Assembly (NCBI RefSeq): GCF_006716865.1 | Contig: NZ_VFPT01000001.1 | Coordinates: forward strand, 3,095,001 to 3,159,000 | Length of the DNA: 64,000 nucleotides | Direction of reading: 5' to 3' | Source of the DNA: Roseinatronobacter monicus | Lineage (GTDB): Bacteria > Pseudomonadota > Alphaproteobacteria > Rhodobacterales > Rhodobacteraceae | Shown here: positions 16,391 to 25,992 of the stretch, piece by piece | How the letters are laid out: every line of letters begins with the position of its first letter | Numbering within the stretch: the stretch's first letter is position 1 | The notes under the pieces: model-generated | Database searches by the model: none | What the model was told of the DNA's origin: nothing | The model's input: the letters and a program-made list of their open reading frames with translations, nothing else | Program-made: the position numbers and the translations under genes

Positions 16391-18460
16391 ATGCAAAGAC
16401 TGGCAGCGATAGCCCTGAGCGCAGTGATGTTGGGGGCACCGGTTGCGGCGCAGGAAAGTGCCGCCGATGCCATTGCCATCATGGTGTTTGATGCGTCCGG
16501 TTCGATGTGGAACCGGCTGGAAGAAGACCTGACCCGGATCGAGGTTGCACGCGACGTGATGGAGGAATATTTCCACACCCGCGATACATCCGTTCCGCTT
16601 GCGGTCATCGCCTATGGCCATCGCCAGCGCGGTGCCTGTTCCGATATTGAAATGATCGCACCGCTCGCCCAGCATGAGGGGGCGGATTTGGCGGCCAAGC
16701 TGCGCGCGCTCAACCCCCAAGGAATGACACCGCTCACGGACTCTATGGCGATGGCGCGCGATATGATTCCACCGACAGCGGAATCCGCCGACCTGATCCT
16801 TGTCACAGACGGGCTGGAGAATTGCGGCGGTGATCCTTGCGCGCTAGCCGCAGAGCTTGCAGCCCAAGGGATCAACATTCGCGCACATGTGGTGGGCTTC
16901 GGGATGACGGAAGCTGAAATCAATACCCTGTCCTGCCTGCCCGAACAAACCGGCGGCAGGTTGATCCTGACAAATTCGGGGGCCGAACTGGCCGAGGCCA
17001 TGACCGCCGTCTCAACGCCGTCACCACAGCCCGAAGTTGCCGAAGCAGACCCTGTTGAAGAGGTCGCGGAAGCAGGGCCCGCCGAAGAGGGTGCCGAAGC
17101 AGATACCCCAGAGGTTACGATTTCCGGCCCGCGCAGCGTGCGCATTGGCGAGGATTTCCAACTGCAATGGTCCGATACGATCAACGAGCGTGACATCGTT
17201 GCCATTCTGCCGATGGGCGCGGATGAGGACGAGTTGGGCACATGGGCGCGTGTTGGGGAGTCTCGTACCGAGACGGATTTGCGCGCGCCCGCTGATCCGG
17301 GCATGTACGAATTGCGCTACATCCTCGGTCAAGACCGCCGCACACTTGCAACGGCCCCCATCGAGGTAATCACCGCCGACGCCGAAATTTCCGGCCCCAA
17401 CGCTGTGCGCAGCGGTGAGAACTTTCGCGTGCAATGGTCCGAGCCGATCAACAGCCGCGACCTTGTTGCCATTGTGCCAATGGGCGCGGATGAGGGCGAG
17501 TTGGGCACTTGGTCACGCGTCGGCAGTTCTGACACCCAGACATATCTGCGTGCCCCCTCTGATCCGGGCATGTACGAATTGCGCTATATCTTGGACGAGG
17601 GGCGCGGAACACTGGCACGTGCCAGCATCGAAGTGACCACCCCCGAGGCCGAGATTTCCGGCCCCGACAGCGTGCGCATCGGCGAAAGCTTCCGCGTCCA
17701 ATGGTCCGAGCCGATCAATGACCGCGACATCGTTGCCATCGTGCCCATGGGCGCAGAAGAGGGGGAGTTGGGCACGTGGTCGCGTGTGGGCAGTTCTGAC
17801 CCCGAAGGCGACCTGCGCGCCCCCTCTGATCCGGGCATGTACGAGTTGCGCTACATCTTGGACGAGGGGCGCGGGACACTGGCGCGTGCCGCTATCGAAG
17901 TGACAGCGGTGGATATCGACGTCATGGGGCCAGACAAGATACGTGCGGGCGATACGCTGCGGGCCTCGTGGTCCGACAGAGTGAATGACCGCGACATCGT
18001 TGCCATCGTGCCGCTTGGCGCAGATGTGGGCGAGCTTGGCGATTGGACTCGCATCGGCAGTTCAGCGATGCAGAATGATTTTGACGCCCCCGAAGACACC
18101 GGAATGTATGAACTGCGCTATATTCTGGACGAAGGGCGCATCACTCTGGGCCAACATACCTTCGAGGTCGTGGATGCCATGGCCGCATTGGGTGACGGCG
18201 TCATGCTGACCGTGCCAGAAACGGCAACACCCGGCGCGTCGATCACCGTCACATGGAGCGGCAGCACAGATGGGGCCGATCAACGCATCGCGCTGGCGCG
18301 GGCGGATCAGGCGCTTTTCACATGGATATCTGCCGAACCCATCGAAGAGCTGACCGAAATCACGTTCACCATGCCCGAAGAACCGGGATATTACGAAATC
18401 CGCTTCCTTGATCTGAACGCACAGGATGTCCTGAGCAGCGCCCGCATCGAAGTGCGCTGA
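16391..18460 (+). CDS. Secreted VWA-domain protein with tandem Ig-like repeats
   Basis: A 689-residue exported protein. Residues 1-20 are a signal peptide. Residues 27-205 form a von Willebrand A domain with the MIDAS motif DASGSMW (34-40), the Thr of GMTPLTDS and the Asp of LVTDGLENCGG. An acidic Glu/Ala/Pro linker (about 212-240) follows. Then come four repeats of 89 residues starting at 244, 333, 422 and 511, each with the pattern SGP...W...DIVAIVPMGA...GELG.W.R.GS...DPGMYELRYIL. A fifth divergent copy runs to the C-terminus. A role in binding a protein or envelope ligand is inferred. No operon partner is visible. Confidence 0.8.
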   Translation: MQRLAAIALSAVMLGAPVAAQESAADAIAIMVFDASGSMWNRLEEDLTRIEVARDVMEEYFHTRDTSVPLAVIAYGHRQRGACSDIEMIAPLAQHEGADLAAKLRALNPQGMTPLTDSMAMARDMIPPTAESADLILVTDGLENCGGDPCALAAELAAQGINIRAHVVGFGMTEAEINTLSCLPEQTGGRLILTNSGAELAEAMTAVSTPSPQPEVAEADPVEEVAEAGPAEEGAEADTPEVTISGPRSVRIGEDFQLQWSDTINERDIVAILPMGADEDELGTWARVGESRTETDLRAPADPGMYELRYILGQDRRTLATAPIEVITADAEISGPNAVRSGENFRVQWSEPINSRDLVAIVPMGADEGELGTWSRVGSSDTQTYLRAPSDPGMYELRYILDEGRGTLARASIEVTTPEAEISGPDSVRIGESFRVQWSEPINDRDIVAIVPMGAEEGELGTWSRVGSSDPEGDLRAPSDPGMYELRYILDEGRGTLARAAIEVTAVDIDVMGPDKIRAGDTLRASWSDRVNDRDIVAIVPLGADVGELGDWTRIGSSAMQNDFDAPEDTGMYELRYILDEGRITLGQHTFEVVDAMAALGDGVMLTVPETATPGASITVTWSGSTDGADQRIALARADQALFTWISAEPIEELTEITFTMPEEPGYYEIRFLDLNAQDVLSSARIEVR
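17120..18187 (+). repeat. Four tandem 267-bp coding repeats
   Basis: In-frame direct repeats inside the VWA gene encode 89-residue Ig-like units beginning near 17120, 17387, 17654 and 17921. Units 2 and 3 are almost identical at DNA level over long stretches, units 1 and 4 are more diverged, and a fifth remnant follows. Confidence 0.8.
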
Positions 18461-18574
18461 CATACACCGCAGCGGGCTTCATGGCCTGCGATATGTGGAC
18501 GGGACAGAAATTCGTGATGGCTTGGCACCTGTTAGGGCGCGCGGATATGGGCAAAACAGTTTCGGCCGGGCACG

Positions 18575-19261
18575 TCAAAGCAGACGATACACCAGCAGGC
18601 GGTTGTCTGCTGGCATCACATGGACTGCCTCGCAGGCGAAGCCATGCGCGCCAGCGGCGGCGTCCACGTCTTCGCGTGCGCGCAATCCCCAATCCGCGTT
18701 GCGCAGTCGCAAATCGGCGTCAAAGGCAGCATTGCCGGGGCCGGTGAAGCTGCCGCCCTCATTGAAGGGCCCATAGATCAGCAACACCCCGCCGGGGGCC
18801 AGTCGCGCGGCAGCACCTTCGATCAGGCCAAGTGTTGCGGACCACAGGGCGATATGCGTCAAATTCGCGGTGAAGACCGCATCTACCGCCCCACCGGGCC
18901 AAGGCGGTCGGGTAGCATCTATCAGCATTGGCGGCAGGACTCTGCCCGCAAGCTCTGGGCAGAGTGCCCGCCACGCTTTGATCGTGGCACACCCGTCCAG
19001 TGTCGCCTCGCTTGGCATCCATGTGACCTGCGGCAAGCACCGCGCCATCCACAGTGCATGCTCGCCCGTGCCCGACGCCACCTCTAACACGGTGCAGGGC
19101 GTGGGCGGCAACACCTTGGCCAATGCCTGACAGATTGGTGTGCGGTTGCGTGCTGCCGCCGGGGCGTGCCGCAAGTCGGGATAGCGCGCCACAGTTGCGG
19201 CAGGGTCAGCGAGCGGGTCAAATCTATCAGGCACTATCGGACTTTCGGGTTGGGGCAGCAC
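18575..19261 (-). CDS. DUF938 family SAM-dependent methyltransferase
   Basis: A 228-residue protein of the DUF938 family. The family start APAAARNRTPICQAL is at residues 33-47. The SAM-binding loop VLEVASGTGEHALWMA follows, and FTANLTHIALW and GPFNEGGSFTGPGNAAFDADLR are the conserved C-terminal motifs. The substrate is unknown. A GTG start at 19261 is used, since the ATG just upstream is out of frame. It begins 2 bases after the stop of the upstream DUF6880 gene, so the two are probably co-transcribed. Confidence 0.8.
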   Translation of the reverse strand: MLPQPESPIVPDRFDPLADPAATVARYPDLRHAPAAARNRTPICQALAKVLPPTPCTVLEVASGTGEHALWMARCLPQVTWMPSEATLDGCATIKAWRALCPELAGRVLPPMLIDATRPPWPGGAVDAVFTANLTHIALWSATLGLIEGAAARLAPGGVLLIYGPFNEGGSFTGPGNAAFDADLRLRNADWGLRAREDVDAAAGAHGFACEAVHVMPADNRLLVYRLL

Positions 19262-19263
19262 AT

Positions 19264-20700
19264 CTATCCATCAACAAGCGACCAGAACCCGTATTTGCGG
19301 CCATGCTTTTGGCGCAGCGCTTCAAGGAAACGCATATGGGGCAGAACTGCGCCATAGGCACTGATCTCCAGATCCGACATCTGACATTCAGCCAGATGCC
19401 GCGCGGCATGGCGGTAGCGCTTGGACTTCGCGCCATTCAGCGTATCCTCGATCATCGCGCGGCGGATCAATGTGGCCGCAAGCGGGTGGCGGGCGGCCAG
19501 CGTATCGGCAGCGTGGGTCAGCGTGGTATAGTCATTGCCATCCAGATCGGCGGCACGGGCCAGAACCAGCTTTGCCGCGCGGTCATGCGCAGGCCAGTCG
19601 ATCAGAAAGCCCAGCGCCACATTCAGGCGCGGATGATCCATCACCTTGTCGAGCGCCTTTTCTTCGGCCTCGACATCATCAAAATCCGGCAAAAGCCTGA
19701 GGTGTTTTCGCAAAGCGCGCATGCTCAGGCCTTGATCGAATGTTGTCCACAAATGCGACTTTAGCGCGTCCAGCTTGCCCAGCCCCTCAAGGCAATCTTC
19801 ATAAACCTCATCAAGGTCAGCGTTGAGCATCCGAAATGGCGCATCCGCCTCACGCGTCATCGCGCGGCGGGCGATGTCATAGGCGTCTTGCACACGCCCC
19901 GCTGCCAGCAGACGGCGCGCAACCTTGGGGGCGATGGTGCCATAGGTCAGTTGCTCAGGCGAATAGCGCGCCATATAGGCATCCACATCGCCTTGCGCAT
20001 CGGCCACATCCGCCAGAATAACGGAAGCGGTCAACTGCTTGGCGCGCCGCACAGATTCTGCGGGCGCGGATGACAGGCCAAAGCGCTGATAGGCCGCAAC
20101 CTCCGCTGGGGTGGGGGCTGTGTCGGCCCAGAGGGTGGTGATCTGTTTAAGATGCGCCAACCCGTCCGGCCCAAGCGCCTCGGCAGTTGCGGGGATGATC
20201 CCGTCAAAATCGCCATAACCTGCATCAACGACCGCATCGAGAATGCGCTCGGCCAGTGTTTGCGGGTTCACTGCGATCCGTGGCGACAGCTCCGCGATCA
20301 TGTCGACCGCATGGCGAAACACATCACCGACCGCACCATTGCTGTCATCTGTCCGTTCATGGACCGACGGGGCCAGTTGCACGAATGACCACAACAGCTC
20401 GAACGCCTCATCCGCGTCTTGGGGCGCGATACTGCTCTCGATCAAGGCAAGCAGACTGTTAAGGTCTTTGACCAATGCGCGCTGCTTGCGCCAGTCGATA
20501 TAGCTGGTCGCGCGGCGCATGGACGCAAAGCGCTTGCGCAGATCAGCGGCAACATCCTTTGGGCCTTGCGCGGCACTCAATTCCAGTCGTGCGCGCCGTT
20601 GCAAAGCGGCGCTGCCTTGCACCAACTCCATCACCAGCGCCGCCAGCTTCTCAGCGCCGAGCTTTTCAAGATTGGCCGTGTTCAGGGTCTTTTTCGACAT
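19264..20700 (-). CDS. DUF6880 family protein, function unknown
   Basis: A 478-residue soluble, helix-rich protein of a family common in Rhodobacteraceae. The N-terminus MSKKTLNTANLEKLGAEKLA and the segment YIDWRKQRALVKDLNSLLALI are characteristic. The rest looks like TPR/HEAT-type helical repeats (for example RRLLAAGRVQDAYDIARRAM). ATG 20700 is preferred over an in-frame upstream start because family members begin with MSKKTLN. No enzymatic motif is visible. Confidence 0.7.
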   Translation of the reverse strand: MSKKTLNTANLEKLGAEKLAALVMELVQGSAALQRRARLELSAAQGPKDVAADLRKRFASMRRATSYIDWRKQRALVKDLNSLLALIESSIAPQDADEAFELLWSFVQLAPSVHERTDDSNGAVGDVFRHAVDMIAELSPRIAVNPQTLAERILDAVVDAGYGDFDGIIPATAEALGPDGLAHLKQITTLWADTAPTPAEVAAYQRFGLSSAPAESVRRAKQLTASVILADVADAQGDVDAYMARYSPEQLTYGTIAPKVARRLLAAGRVQDAYDIARRAMTREADAPFRMLNADLDEVYEDCLEGLGKLDALKSHLWTTFDQGLSMRALRKHLRLLPDFDDVEAEEKALDKVMDHPRLNVALGFLIDWPAHDRAAKLVLARAADLDGNDYTTLTHAADTLAARHPLAATLIRRAMIEDTLNGAKSKRYRHAARHLAECQMSDLEISAYGAVLPHMRFLEALRQKHGRKYGFWSLVDG

Positions 20701-20786
20701 GGGCGCAACTTGCAATCTGTTTGACCCGCGCGCAAGGCCAAGTGGCACAGTCCATGCAGGCGCGGCATCACATTTTCACACCCCCC

Positions 20787-21047
20787 TCAGGCGGCGGTTG
20801 CGAAAGCCTTTTCAGTCAGGTTGTATCCGCGTGCGGTCGCCCGATGACAAGACCGATCCGCCGCCAGCACCGCGTCGCGCAGATTTGCGAACCATGCGCT
20901 TACATGGCAACCGCGTGACCCGACGCGCCCCCATTCACGAATGACCGTGTATTCGCCAAACAGGTTATAGTTCACCTCAACACGGTAAAAATGCGTGGGA
21001 ACACCCTGCATATCCGGTGCCGTACGATAACAGAGAAGGGTCAGCAT
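20787..21047 (-). CDS. WGR domain protein
   Basis: An 86-residue protein consisting of one WGR domain. The signature REWGRVGSRG is at residues 38-47, preceded by FYRVEVNYNLFGEYTV. In larger proteins WGR binds nucleic acid (PARPs, MolR). Stand-alone copies like this have no established role. It lies upstream of, and in the same direction as, the DUF6880 gene with an 86-base gap. Confidence 0.8.
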   Translation of the reverse strand: MLTLLCYRTAPDMQGVPTHFYRVEVNYNLFGEYTVIREWGRVGSRGCHVSAWFANLRDAVLAADRSCHRATARGYNLTEKAFATAA

Positions 21048-21225
21048 GGGGGCTATCCTTGGTGTCCTTACCTATATCGAGACGATACATGAGAGAGCCG
21101 CAACCACCAATGGCAGATATTGGCAAACATGCGCCGTATCCGGTTGGACAGCGCTTTAGGCTTAATTGAAAATGCCCTTGGCGTGATCATGCGCAGTGCT
21201 TAGATACCCTTGATCGGAGGCATGT

Positions 21226-22233
21226 ATGCAAAATTTCTCACTTCTGGACCTATCCCCCATCGCCGAGGGGAAAACTGCCGCCGACGCATTGGCCGGAACC
21301 GTGGATCTGGCCCGCGCCGCCGAAGGGTTTGGATATCACCGCTACTGGCTGGCAGAGCATCACAACATGCCCGGCATTGCCAGCGCCGCAACAGCGGTGG
21401 TGATTGGCCATGTGGCCGCTGCAACAAAGACGATGCGGATTGGCGCAGGGGGCATTATGCTGCCCAATCATGCGCCGCTTGTCATTGCCGAGCAATTCGG
21501 CACGCTTGCCACGCTTTACCCCGGACGCATCGACCTGGGGCTGGGGCGCGCGCCCGGCACGGATATGCCCACCGCCCGCGCGCTGCGTCGTCATATGGTG
21601 TCGGAAGACAGCTTCCCGCAGGATGTGCAGGAATTGCTGGGCTATTTCAGCGACAGTGCCGAGGGGGCCGCTGTGCGCGCCATTCCCGGTGCAGGCACGC
21701 ATGTTCCGGTGTGGATACTGGGGTCAAGCCTCTATGGCGCGCAACTGGCGGCCTATCTGGGGCTACCATATGCTTTCGCCTCGCATTTCGCCCCGGCGAT
21801 GCTGGAACAGGCTTTGCATATCTATCGCAGCACTTTTCAACCGTCCCAGTATCTGGAGCGCCCCCATGTGATGATGGCCGCAGGCGTTTGCGCCGCCGAA
21901 ACCGATGCAGAGGCGGCGTATCTGCGCTCATCTCAACTGCTTGCCTTCGCGCGGCTGCACTCAGGTCGCCCCGGCAAGCTGCCGATGCCGACAGAGAATA
22001 TCACGCAGGATATTCCGGCCCCTGTTATGGCACAGGTAACGCAAGCCCTGTCCTGTTCTGCCACAGGTTCGGCCAAGACCGTCAAAAACCAACTCAGCGC
22101 GCTGATCGACACCTTTCAGCCCGATGAGGTGATGGTTACAGGCATGATCCATGATCACAGCGCGCGGGTCCGCTCGTTCGAGATTGCGGCCGATATCCTG
22201 ACTGACCTGCGCGAAACGCAGCAAGCGGCGTAA
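21226..22233 (+). CDS. LLM-class flavin-dependent oxidoreductase (luciferase-like)
   Basis: A 335-residue TIM-barrel flavoprotein of the bacterial luciferase superfamily. [41 protein letters not shown] segments and [15 protein letters not shown] identify the subfamily without a known substrate. It carries out FMN-dependent monooxygenation or is a non-catalytic flavin binder. It has its own short upstream region and is 132 bases from the next gene. Confidence 0.83.
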   Translation: MQNFSLLDLSPIAEGKTAADALAGTVDLARAAEGFGYHRYWLAEHHNMPGIASAATAVVIGHVAAATKTMRIGAGGIMLPNHAPLVIAEQFGTLATLYPGRIDLGLGRAPGTDMPTARALRRHMVSEDSFPQDVQELLGYFSDSAEGAAVRAIPGAGTHVPVWILGSSLYGAQLAAYLGLPYAFASHFAPAMLEQALHIYRSTFQPSQYLERPHVMMAAGVCAAETDAEAAYLRSSQLLAFARLHSGRPGKLPMPTENITQDIPAPVMAQVTQALSCSATGSAKTVKNQLSALIDTFQPDEVMVTGMIHDHSARVRSFEIAADILTDLRETQQAA

Positions 22234-22365
22234 GCAACCGGCGTGCCCTGCCCCCTTCGCCGGTGTCCGCAGCGCGCAGGAATTCCACTTACAGCGCTGG
22301 TCTGAAAGCATCTTTCAGGGTATCGAGTGCGATAGACCTGTTTCGCGCAACGCCCGGAGACCGAT

Positions 22366-24027
22366 ATGCCCGCCGCAGAATTCGACTATATTATTATTGG
22401 TGCTGGCACCGCCGGGTGCTTGCTGGCCAATCGCCTGAGTGCGGACCCATCCAAACAGGTTTTGCTGATCGAGGCGGGAAAGAAAGACAATTATATCTGG
22501 ATTCATGTGCCCGTCGGGTACCTTTACTGTATCGGCAATCCGCGCACCGACTGGCTGTACCAGACCGAGGCGACGGCAGGGCTGAACGGGCGGTCCCTGC
22601 GCTACCCGCGCGGCAAGACGTTGGGCGGGTGTTCCTCCATCAATGGCATGATCTACATGCGCGGTCAGGCCCGCGATTACGACACTTGGGCGCAATTGAC
22701 TGGCGATGATGACTGGACATGGACCAACGCTCTGCCCGATTTCAAGGCGCATGAACACCATTACAAACTGGACAACGGGATCGACCCTGCAATCGGCGAC
22801 AACAGCCGCTTTTCCGATCTGCACGGCGGGGACGGTGAATTGCGCGTCGAGAAGCAGCGCCTGCGGTGGGAGGTGCTGGACGCCTTTGCCGCCGCCGCCA
22901 ACGAAGCGGGCATCGAGAGCACCGACGATTTTAACACCGGCGACAATGCCGGGATCGGGTATTTTGAGGTCACGCAGAAATCCGGCTGGCGCTGGAGTTG
23001 CGCCAAAGCGTTCCTGCGCCCGATCAGGCACCGTAAAAACCTGACCGTCTGGACCGAAAGTCAGGTCGAGCGACTAACCTTCGACAAAACCGAGGCAGGG
23101 GCCACCCGCTGCACAGGCGCTATCGTGCGCCAGAGCGGCGGCGCGGTGACTGTCCGCTCAAAGGGTGAGGTGATATTGTCGGCGGGGGCCATCGGCTCGC
23201 CGCAGATATTGCAACTGTCGGGCGTGGGTCCAGCGGCCCTGTCACAGGCGCATGGGATTGATGTGGTCAAGGATTTGCCGGGGGTGGGGGAAAACCTGCA
23301 AGATCACCTGCAAATCCGTGCCGTCTATAAGGTTCAGAACGCCAAGACGCTGAACACGCTTGCAAATTCTCTCTTTGGCAAGGCCATGATCGGGTTGGAA
23401 TACATGCTAAAACGCTCTGGCCCGATGAGCATGGCCCCCAGCCAGTTGGGCGCTTTCACACGCTCGGACCCGAACCGCGCACATGCCAATCTGGAATATC
23501 ATGTCCAGCCGCTCAGCCTTGACGCCTTTGGCGAAGACCTGCACCCGTTTCCGGCCATGACGGCAAGTGTGTGCAACCTTAACCCCACCAGCCGTGGGCA
23601 TGTGCGGATCACGTCAAACCGCTTCGATCTTCCCCCCGAAATCGCACCAAACTACCTGTCCACAGAAGAGGACCGTCTGGTCGCAGCCCAAAGCCTGCGG
23701 CAGGTGCGCGAGATTATGGCCAAGCCCGCGATGCAGAAATACAAACCGCAAGAATGGAAACCGGGGGTCGAGTTTCAGACGGACGAAGAATTGGCGAAGC
23801 TCGCCGGAGATATTGCCAACACCATTTTCCACCCCACCGGAACCGCCAAAATGGGCCGCAACGATGACCCGAGCGCCGTTGTGGACACAAAGCTGCGGGT
23901 TCACGGCATTGAGGGGCTGCGCGTCGTCGATGCCAGCATTATGCCCCAGATCACCAGCGGCAACACCAACGCCCCGACCCTGATGATCGCCGAAAAAGCT
24001 GCGCGCTACATCCAGTCGGGCACCTGA
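22366..24027 (+). CDS. GMC-family FAD-dependent alcohol/choline dehydrogenase
   Basis: A 553-residue flavoprotein. The N-terminal dinucleotide motif is IIIGAGTAGCLLANRLS. GMC signature 1 is seen at RYPRGKTLGGCSSINGMIYMRG, and signature 2 at LSAGAIGSPQILQLSGVGP. The C-terminus has the active-site His in FHPTGTAKMG and the closing Asn/His region MPQITSGNTNAPTLMIAEKAA. It oxidises an alcohol, probably to the aldehyde, passing electrons to the respiratory chain. It resembles AlkJ/BetA-type enzymes, with no clue to the exact substrate. Confidence 0.85.
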   Translation: MPAAEFDYIIIGAGTAGCLLANRLSADPSKQVLLIEAGKKDNYIWIHVPVGYLYCIGNPRTDWLYQTEATAGLNGRSLRYPRGKTLGGCSSINGMIYMRGQARDYDTWAQLTGDDDWTWTNALPDFKAHEHHYKLDNGIDPAIGDNSRFSDLHGGDGELRVEKQRLRWEVLDAFAAAANEAGIESTDDFNTGDNAGIGYFEVTQKSGWRWSCAKAFLRPIRHRKNLTVWTESQVERLTFDKTEAGATRCTGAIVRQSGGAVTVRSKGEVILSAGAIGSPQILQLSGVGPAALSQAHGIDVVKDLPGVGENLQDHLQIRAVYKVQNAKTLNTLANSLFGKAMIGLEYMLKRSGPMSMAPSQLGAFTRSDPNRAHANLEYHVQPLSLDAFGEDLHPFPAMTASVCNLNPTSRGHVRITSNRFDLPPEIAPNYLSTEEDRLVAAQSLRQVREIMAKPAMQKYKPQEWKPGVEFQTDEELAKLAGDIANTIFHPTGTAKMGRNDDPSAVVDTKLRVHGIEGLRVVDASIMPQITSGNTNAPTLMIAEKAARYIQSGT

Positions 24028-24098
24028 CGGTCGAAGGTTTGGGTCGCGCATATGCCCTGCGTGGGTTAAGCTGGAAATCCAGCGAAAAGGAGAGCGTC

Positions 24099-24500
24099 AT
24101 GGACATCAGGCATAGCGGTTCAACACCGTCAAATACGGCGCCAGCAGATTATTTCACCGGCACGGTCTGGCAAGAAGCGATCTGTGACCCGACCGAAACC
24201 AAAGCAGTGATCGCGCTGCTTGTCACCTTCGCACCCAATGCGCGGACAAATTGGCACAAGCATGCCTTGGGCCAGACACTCTATGTGACATCAGGGTCAG
24301 GCCTGATCCAAAGCCGTGGCGGGCCGGTGAACACCATTCGTGCGGGTGATCGCATCTGGATACCTGCGGGCGAAGAGCATTGGCACGGTGCCACCCCCTA
24401 CAACCTGATGAGTCACATTGCGATTCAGGAAGTCGAGGACGGAACGGCCACGCACTGGCTCGAACCCGTCACCGATGCGCAGTATCAAGGGCAAAGCTGA
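24099..24500 (+). CDS. Small cupin-domain protein
   Basis: A 133-residue single-domain cupin. Cupin motif 1 is TNWHKHALGQTLYVTSGSG and motif 2 is AGDRIWIPAGEEHWHGATP, together giving the metal-binding His and Glu residues. The ATG at 24099 has AAGGAGAG upstream. Similar proteins are annotated as carboxymuconolactone-decarboxylase-associated cupins or quercetinase-like proteins. Substrate unknown. It converges on the AMP-ligase operon. Confidence 0.8.
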   Translation: MDIRHSGSTPSNTAPADYFTGTVWQEAICDPTETKAVIALLVTFAPNARTNWHKHALGQTLYVTSGSGLIQSRGGPVNTIRAGDRIWIPAGEEHWHGATPYNLMSHIAIQEVEDGTATHWLEPVTDAQYQGQS

Positions 24501-24570
24501 TACTGGAAGGTTCGCTGCATCCGTTTGCGGCGCGCACCTGCTGACGCCACAGCGCCGCAATCCGTGCCGG

Positions 24571-25992
24571 TCACAGTCGTGCGCGCAGGGCGTTGCGGTC
24601 GATCTTTGAGTGGTGGCGCTTGTCCATCGGCATGCTGGCCACATGAACGACCCGCGCAATGCCCAACGCGCTTGCGCGGGTTTGCCAGAGTGCCGCTTGT
24701 GCCCTGTCCCCCTCGATCACAAGGCAGGCGGCATCTTGGGCAGCCATCAGCGCGCATTGGCGCACACCGGGCCATTGCCGCGCGGCCACTTCGACCGAAA
24801 ACGGATAGCACATGCGACCGCCGATTTTCACATCCGTGCCCATACGCCCCAGCAACCAAAGCCGGCCTTGCGCATCCAGACGGCCCGCATCGCCTGTGCG
24901 GTGCCAGATAATTGCGCCATCACGGATTTTGTTTTGCGCGTCATGGGCGGGGTCAAGATAGCCGCGGTTCACATGCGCACCGGCAACCTGAATTTCATCC
25001 TTGTGAATGCGCAAGTCTATCCCTGCAACAGGGTGGCCGACCAGAAGCCCCTGCCCCCCGTCCATCGCCGCGCGGTCATCAGATGTTATATAAGTGGCGT
25101 CCAGATGGGCAATCGGCTCCGCCTCGGTCGAGCCATAGACACAACACACGCGCAAATCAGGCCGGACCGCGTGCATCCGGTCAATCAGTTCGGGAAATAC
25201 AGGGCCACCGCCGGTAAAGACGGTATGCAGCGACGCATCTGCCCCTGCCTGCACCAACATTTCGCACAGGGATGGCGGCACAAGTGCGCGGGTGACGCGG
25301 TTCTTGTGCATCCAGTCGCGCAATTGCGCGGGGTCCAGCGCATCAAGGCGCGACATCTTCCAGTTCGGCAACACCGATGTCTGCCCGCTGGCAATATTGA
25401 TCAGCACGAACACGGGAAACGCAACCAGATCGCGCTGGGGCTGCGCATTGTGCAGCAGTGGCGCGATGGCGCTATACTGTGCTGCAAGGAAATCATGGCT
25501 GCGCGGAATGGCTTTTGGTGCGCCAGTTGTGCCCGATGTGAAGGAAATAAGCGCCACATCCGTGCCCGCCGGGGGTGGCATATCGGGGCAGTTTGCGGCC
25601 TGCCGGTGTAGTCGCAGATGGTGCAGCCCCCATAATTGGGGCAACACCCAACGCAACAGCCTATACAGGCCAGAACTGCAAAAGGCACGTGGTCTGGTGA
25701 CGCGCGCGGCATGGCGCAGCCCCGCAAGCCCCAATGCCGGTTCTGGCAACACGGCTGTGGCACCCAATGTCCAGAGTGCGGCCAGCGCGGCATAAAGATC
25801 TGCATCCACAGACATGGCCACCAACACCTTGTCGCCCGCACGAATGCCCTTGCGGTGCCACGCCCCCGCAAAACGCACGCGGCGCGCATCCAGTTCGGCA
25901 AACGTCACCGCGCGCCCCTTGCCATCGACCAGCGCCACCTTGTCGGGGTGGCGCACAACAGCGGCCGCAAAGTCGCGCAGCAGGTCAGACAT
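24571..25992 (-). CDS. AMP-forming acyl-CoA synthetase/OleC-like ligase, last gene of the HMGR operon
   Basis: A 473-residue ANL-superfamily enzyme. The P-loop ISFTSGTTGAPKAIPRSH lies at about 150-167, VFTGGGPVFPELIDRM and CVYGSTEAEPI in the centre, WHRTGDAGRLDAQGRLWLLGR is the hinge, and the C-terminal Lys in KIDRNALRARL is the likely catalytic lysine. It activates a carboxylic acid with ATP. The TGGGPVFPEL/YGSTEAEP pair resembles olefin-pathway OleC proteins, but it is shorter (OleC is about 550). It overlaps the GNAT gene by 8 bases. Confidence 0.72.
   Translation of the reverse strand: MSDLLRDFAAAVVRHPDKVALVDGKGRAVTFAELDARRVRFAGAWHRKGIRAGDKVLVAMSVDADLYAALAALWTLGATAVLPEPALGLAGLRHAARVTRPRAFCSSGLYRLLRWVLPQLWGLHHLRLHRQAANCPDMPPPAGTDVALISFTSGTTGAPKAIPRSHDFLAAQYSAIAPLLHNAQPQRDLVAFPVFVLINIASGQTSVLPNWKMSRLDALDPAQLRDWMHKNRVTRALVPPSLCEMLVQAGADASLHTVFTGGGPVFPELIDRMHAVRPDLRVCCVYGSTEAEPIAHLDATYITSDDRAAMDGGQGLLVGHPVAGIDLRIHKDEIQVAGAHVNRGYLDPAHDAQNKIRDGAIIWHRTGDAGRLDAQGRLWLLGRMGTDVKIGGRMCYPFSVEVAARQWPGVRQCALMAAQDAACLVIEGDRAQAALWQTRASALGIARVVHVASMPMDKRHHSKIDRNALRARL

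Noticed and set aside
17120..18187. Possible CRISPR or other regularly spaced array
   Set aside because: The repeats are contiguous 267-base coding units in frame with the VWA gene, with no spacers.
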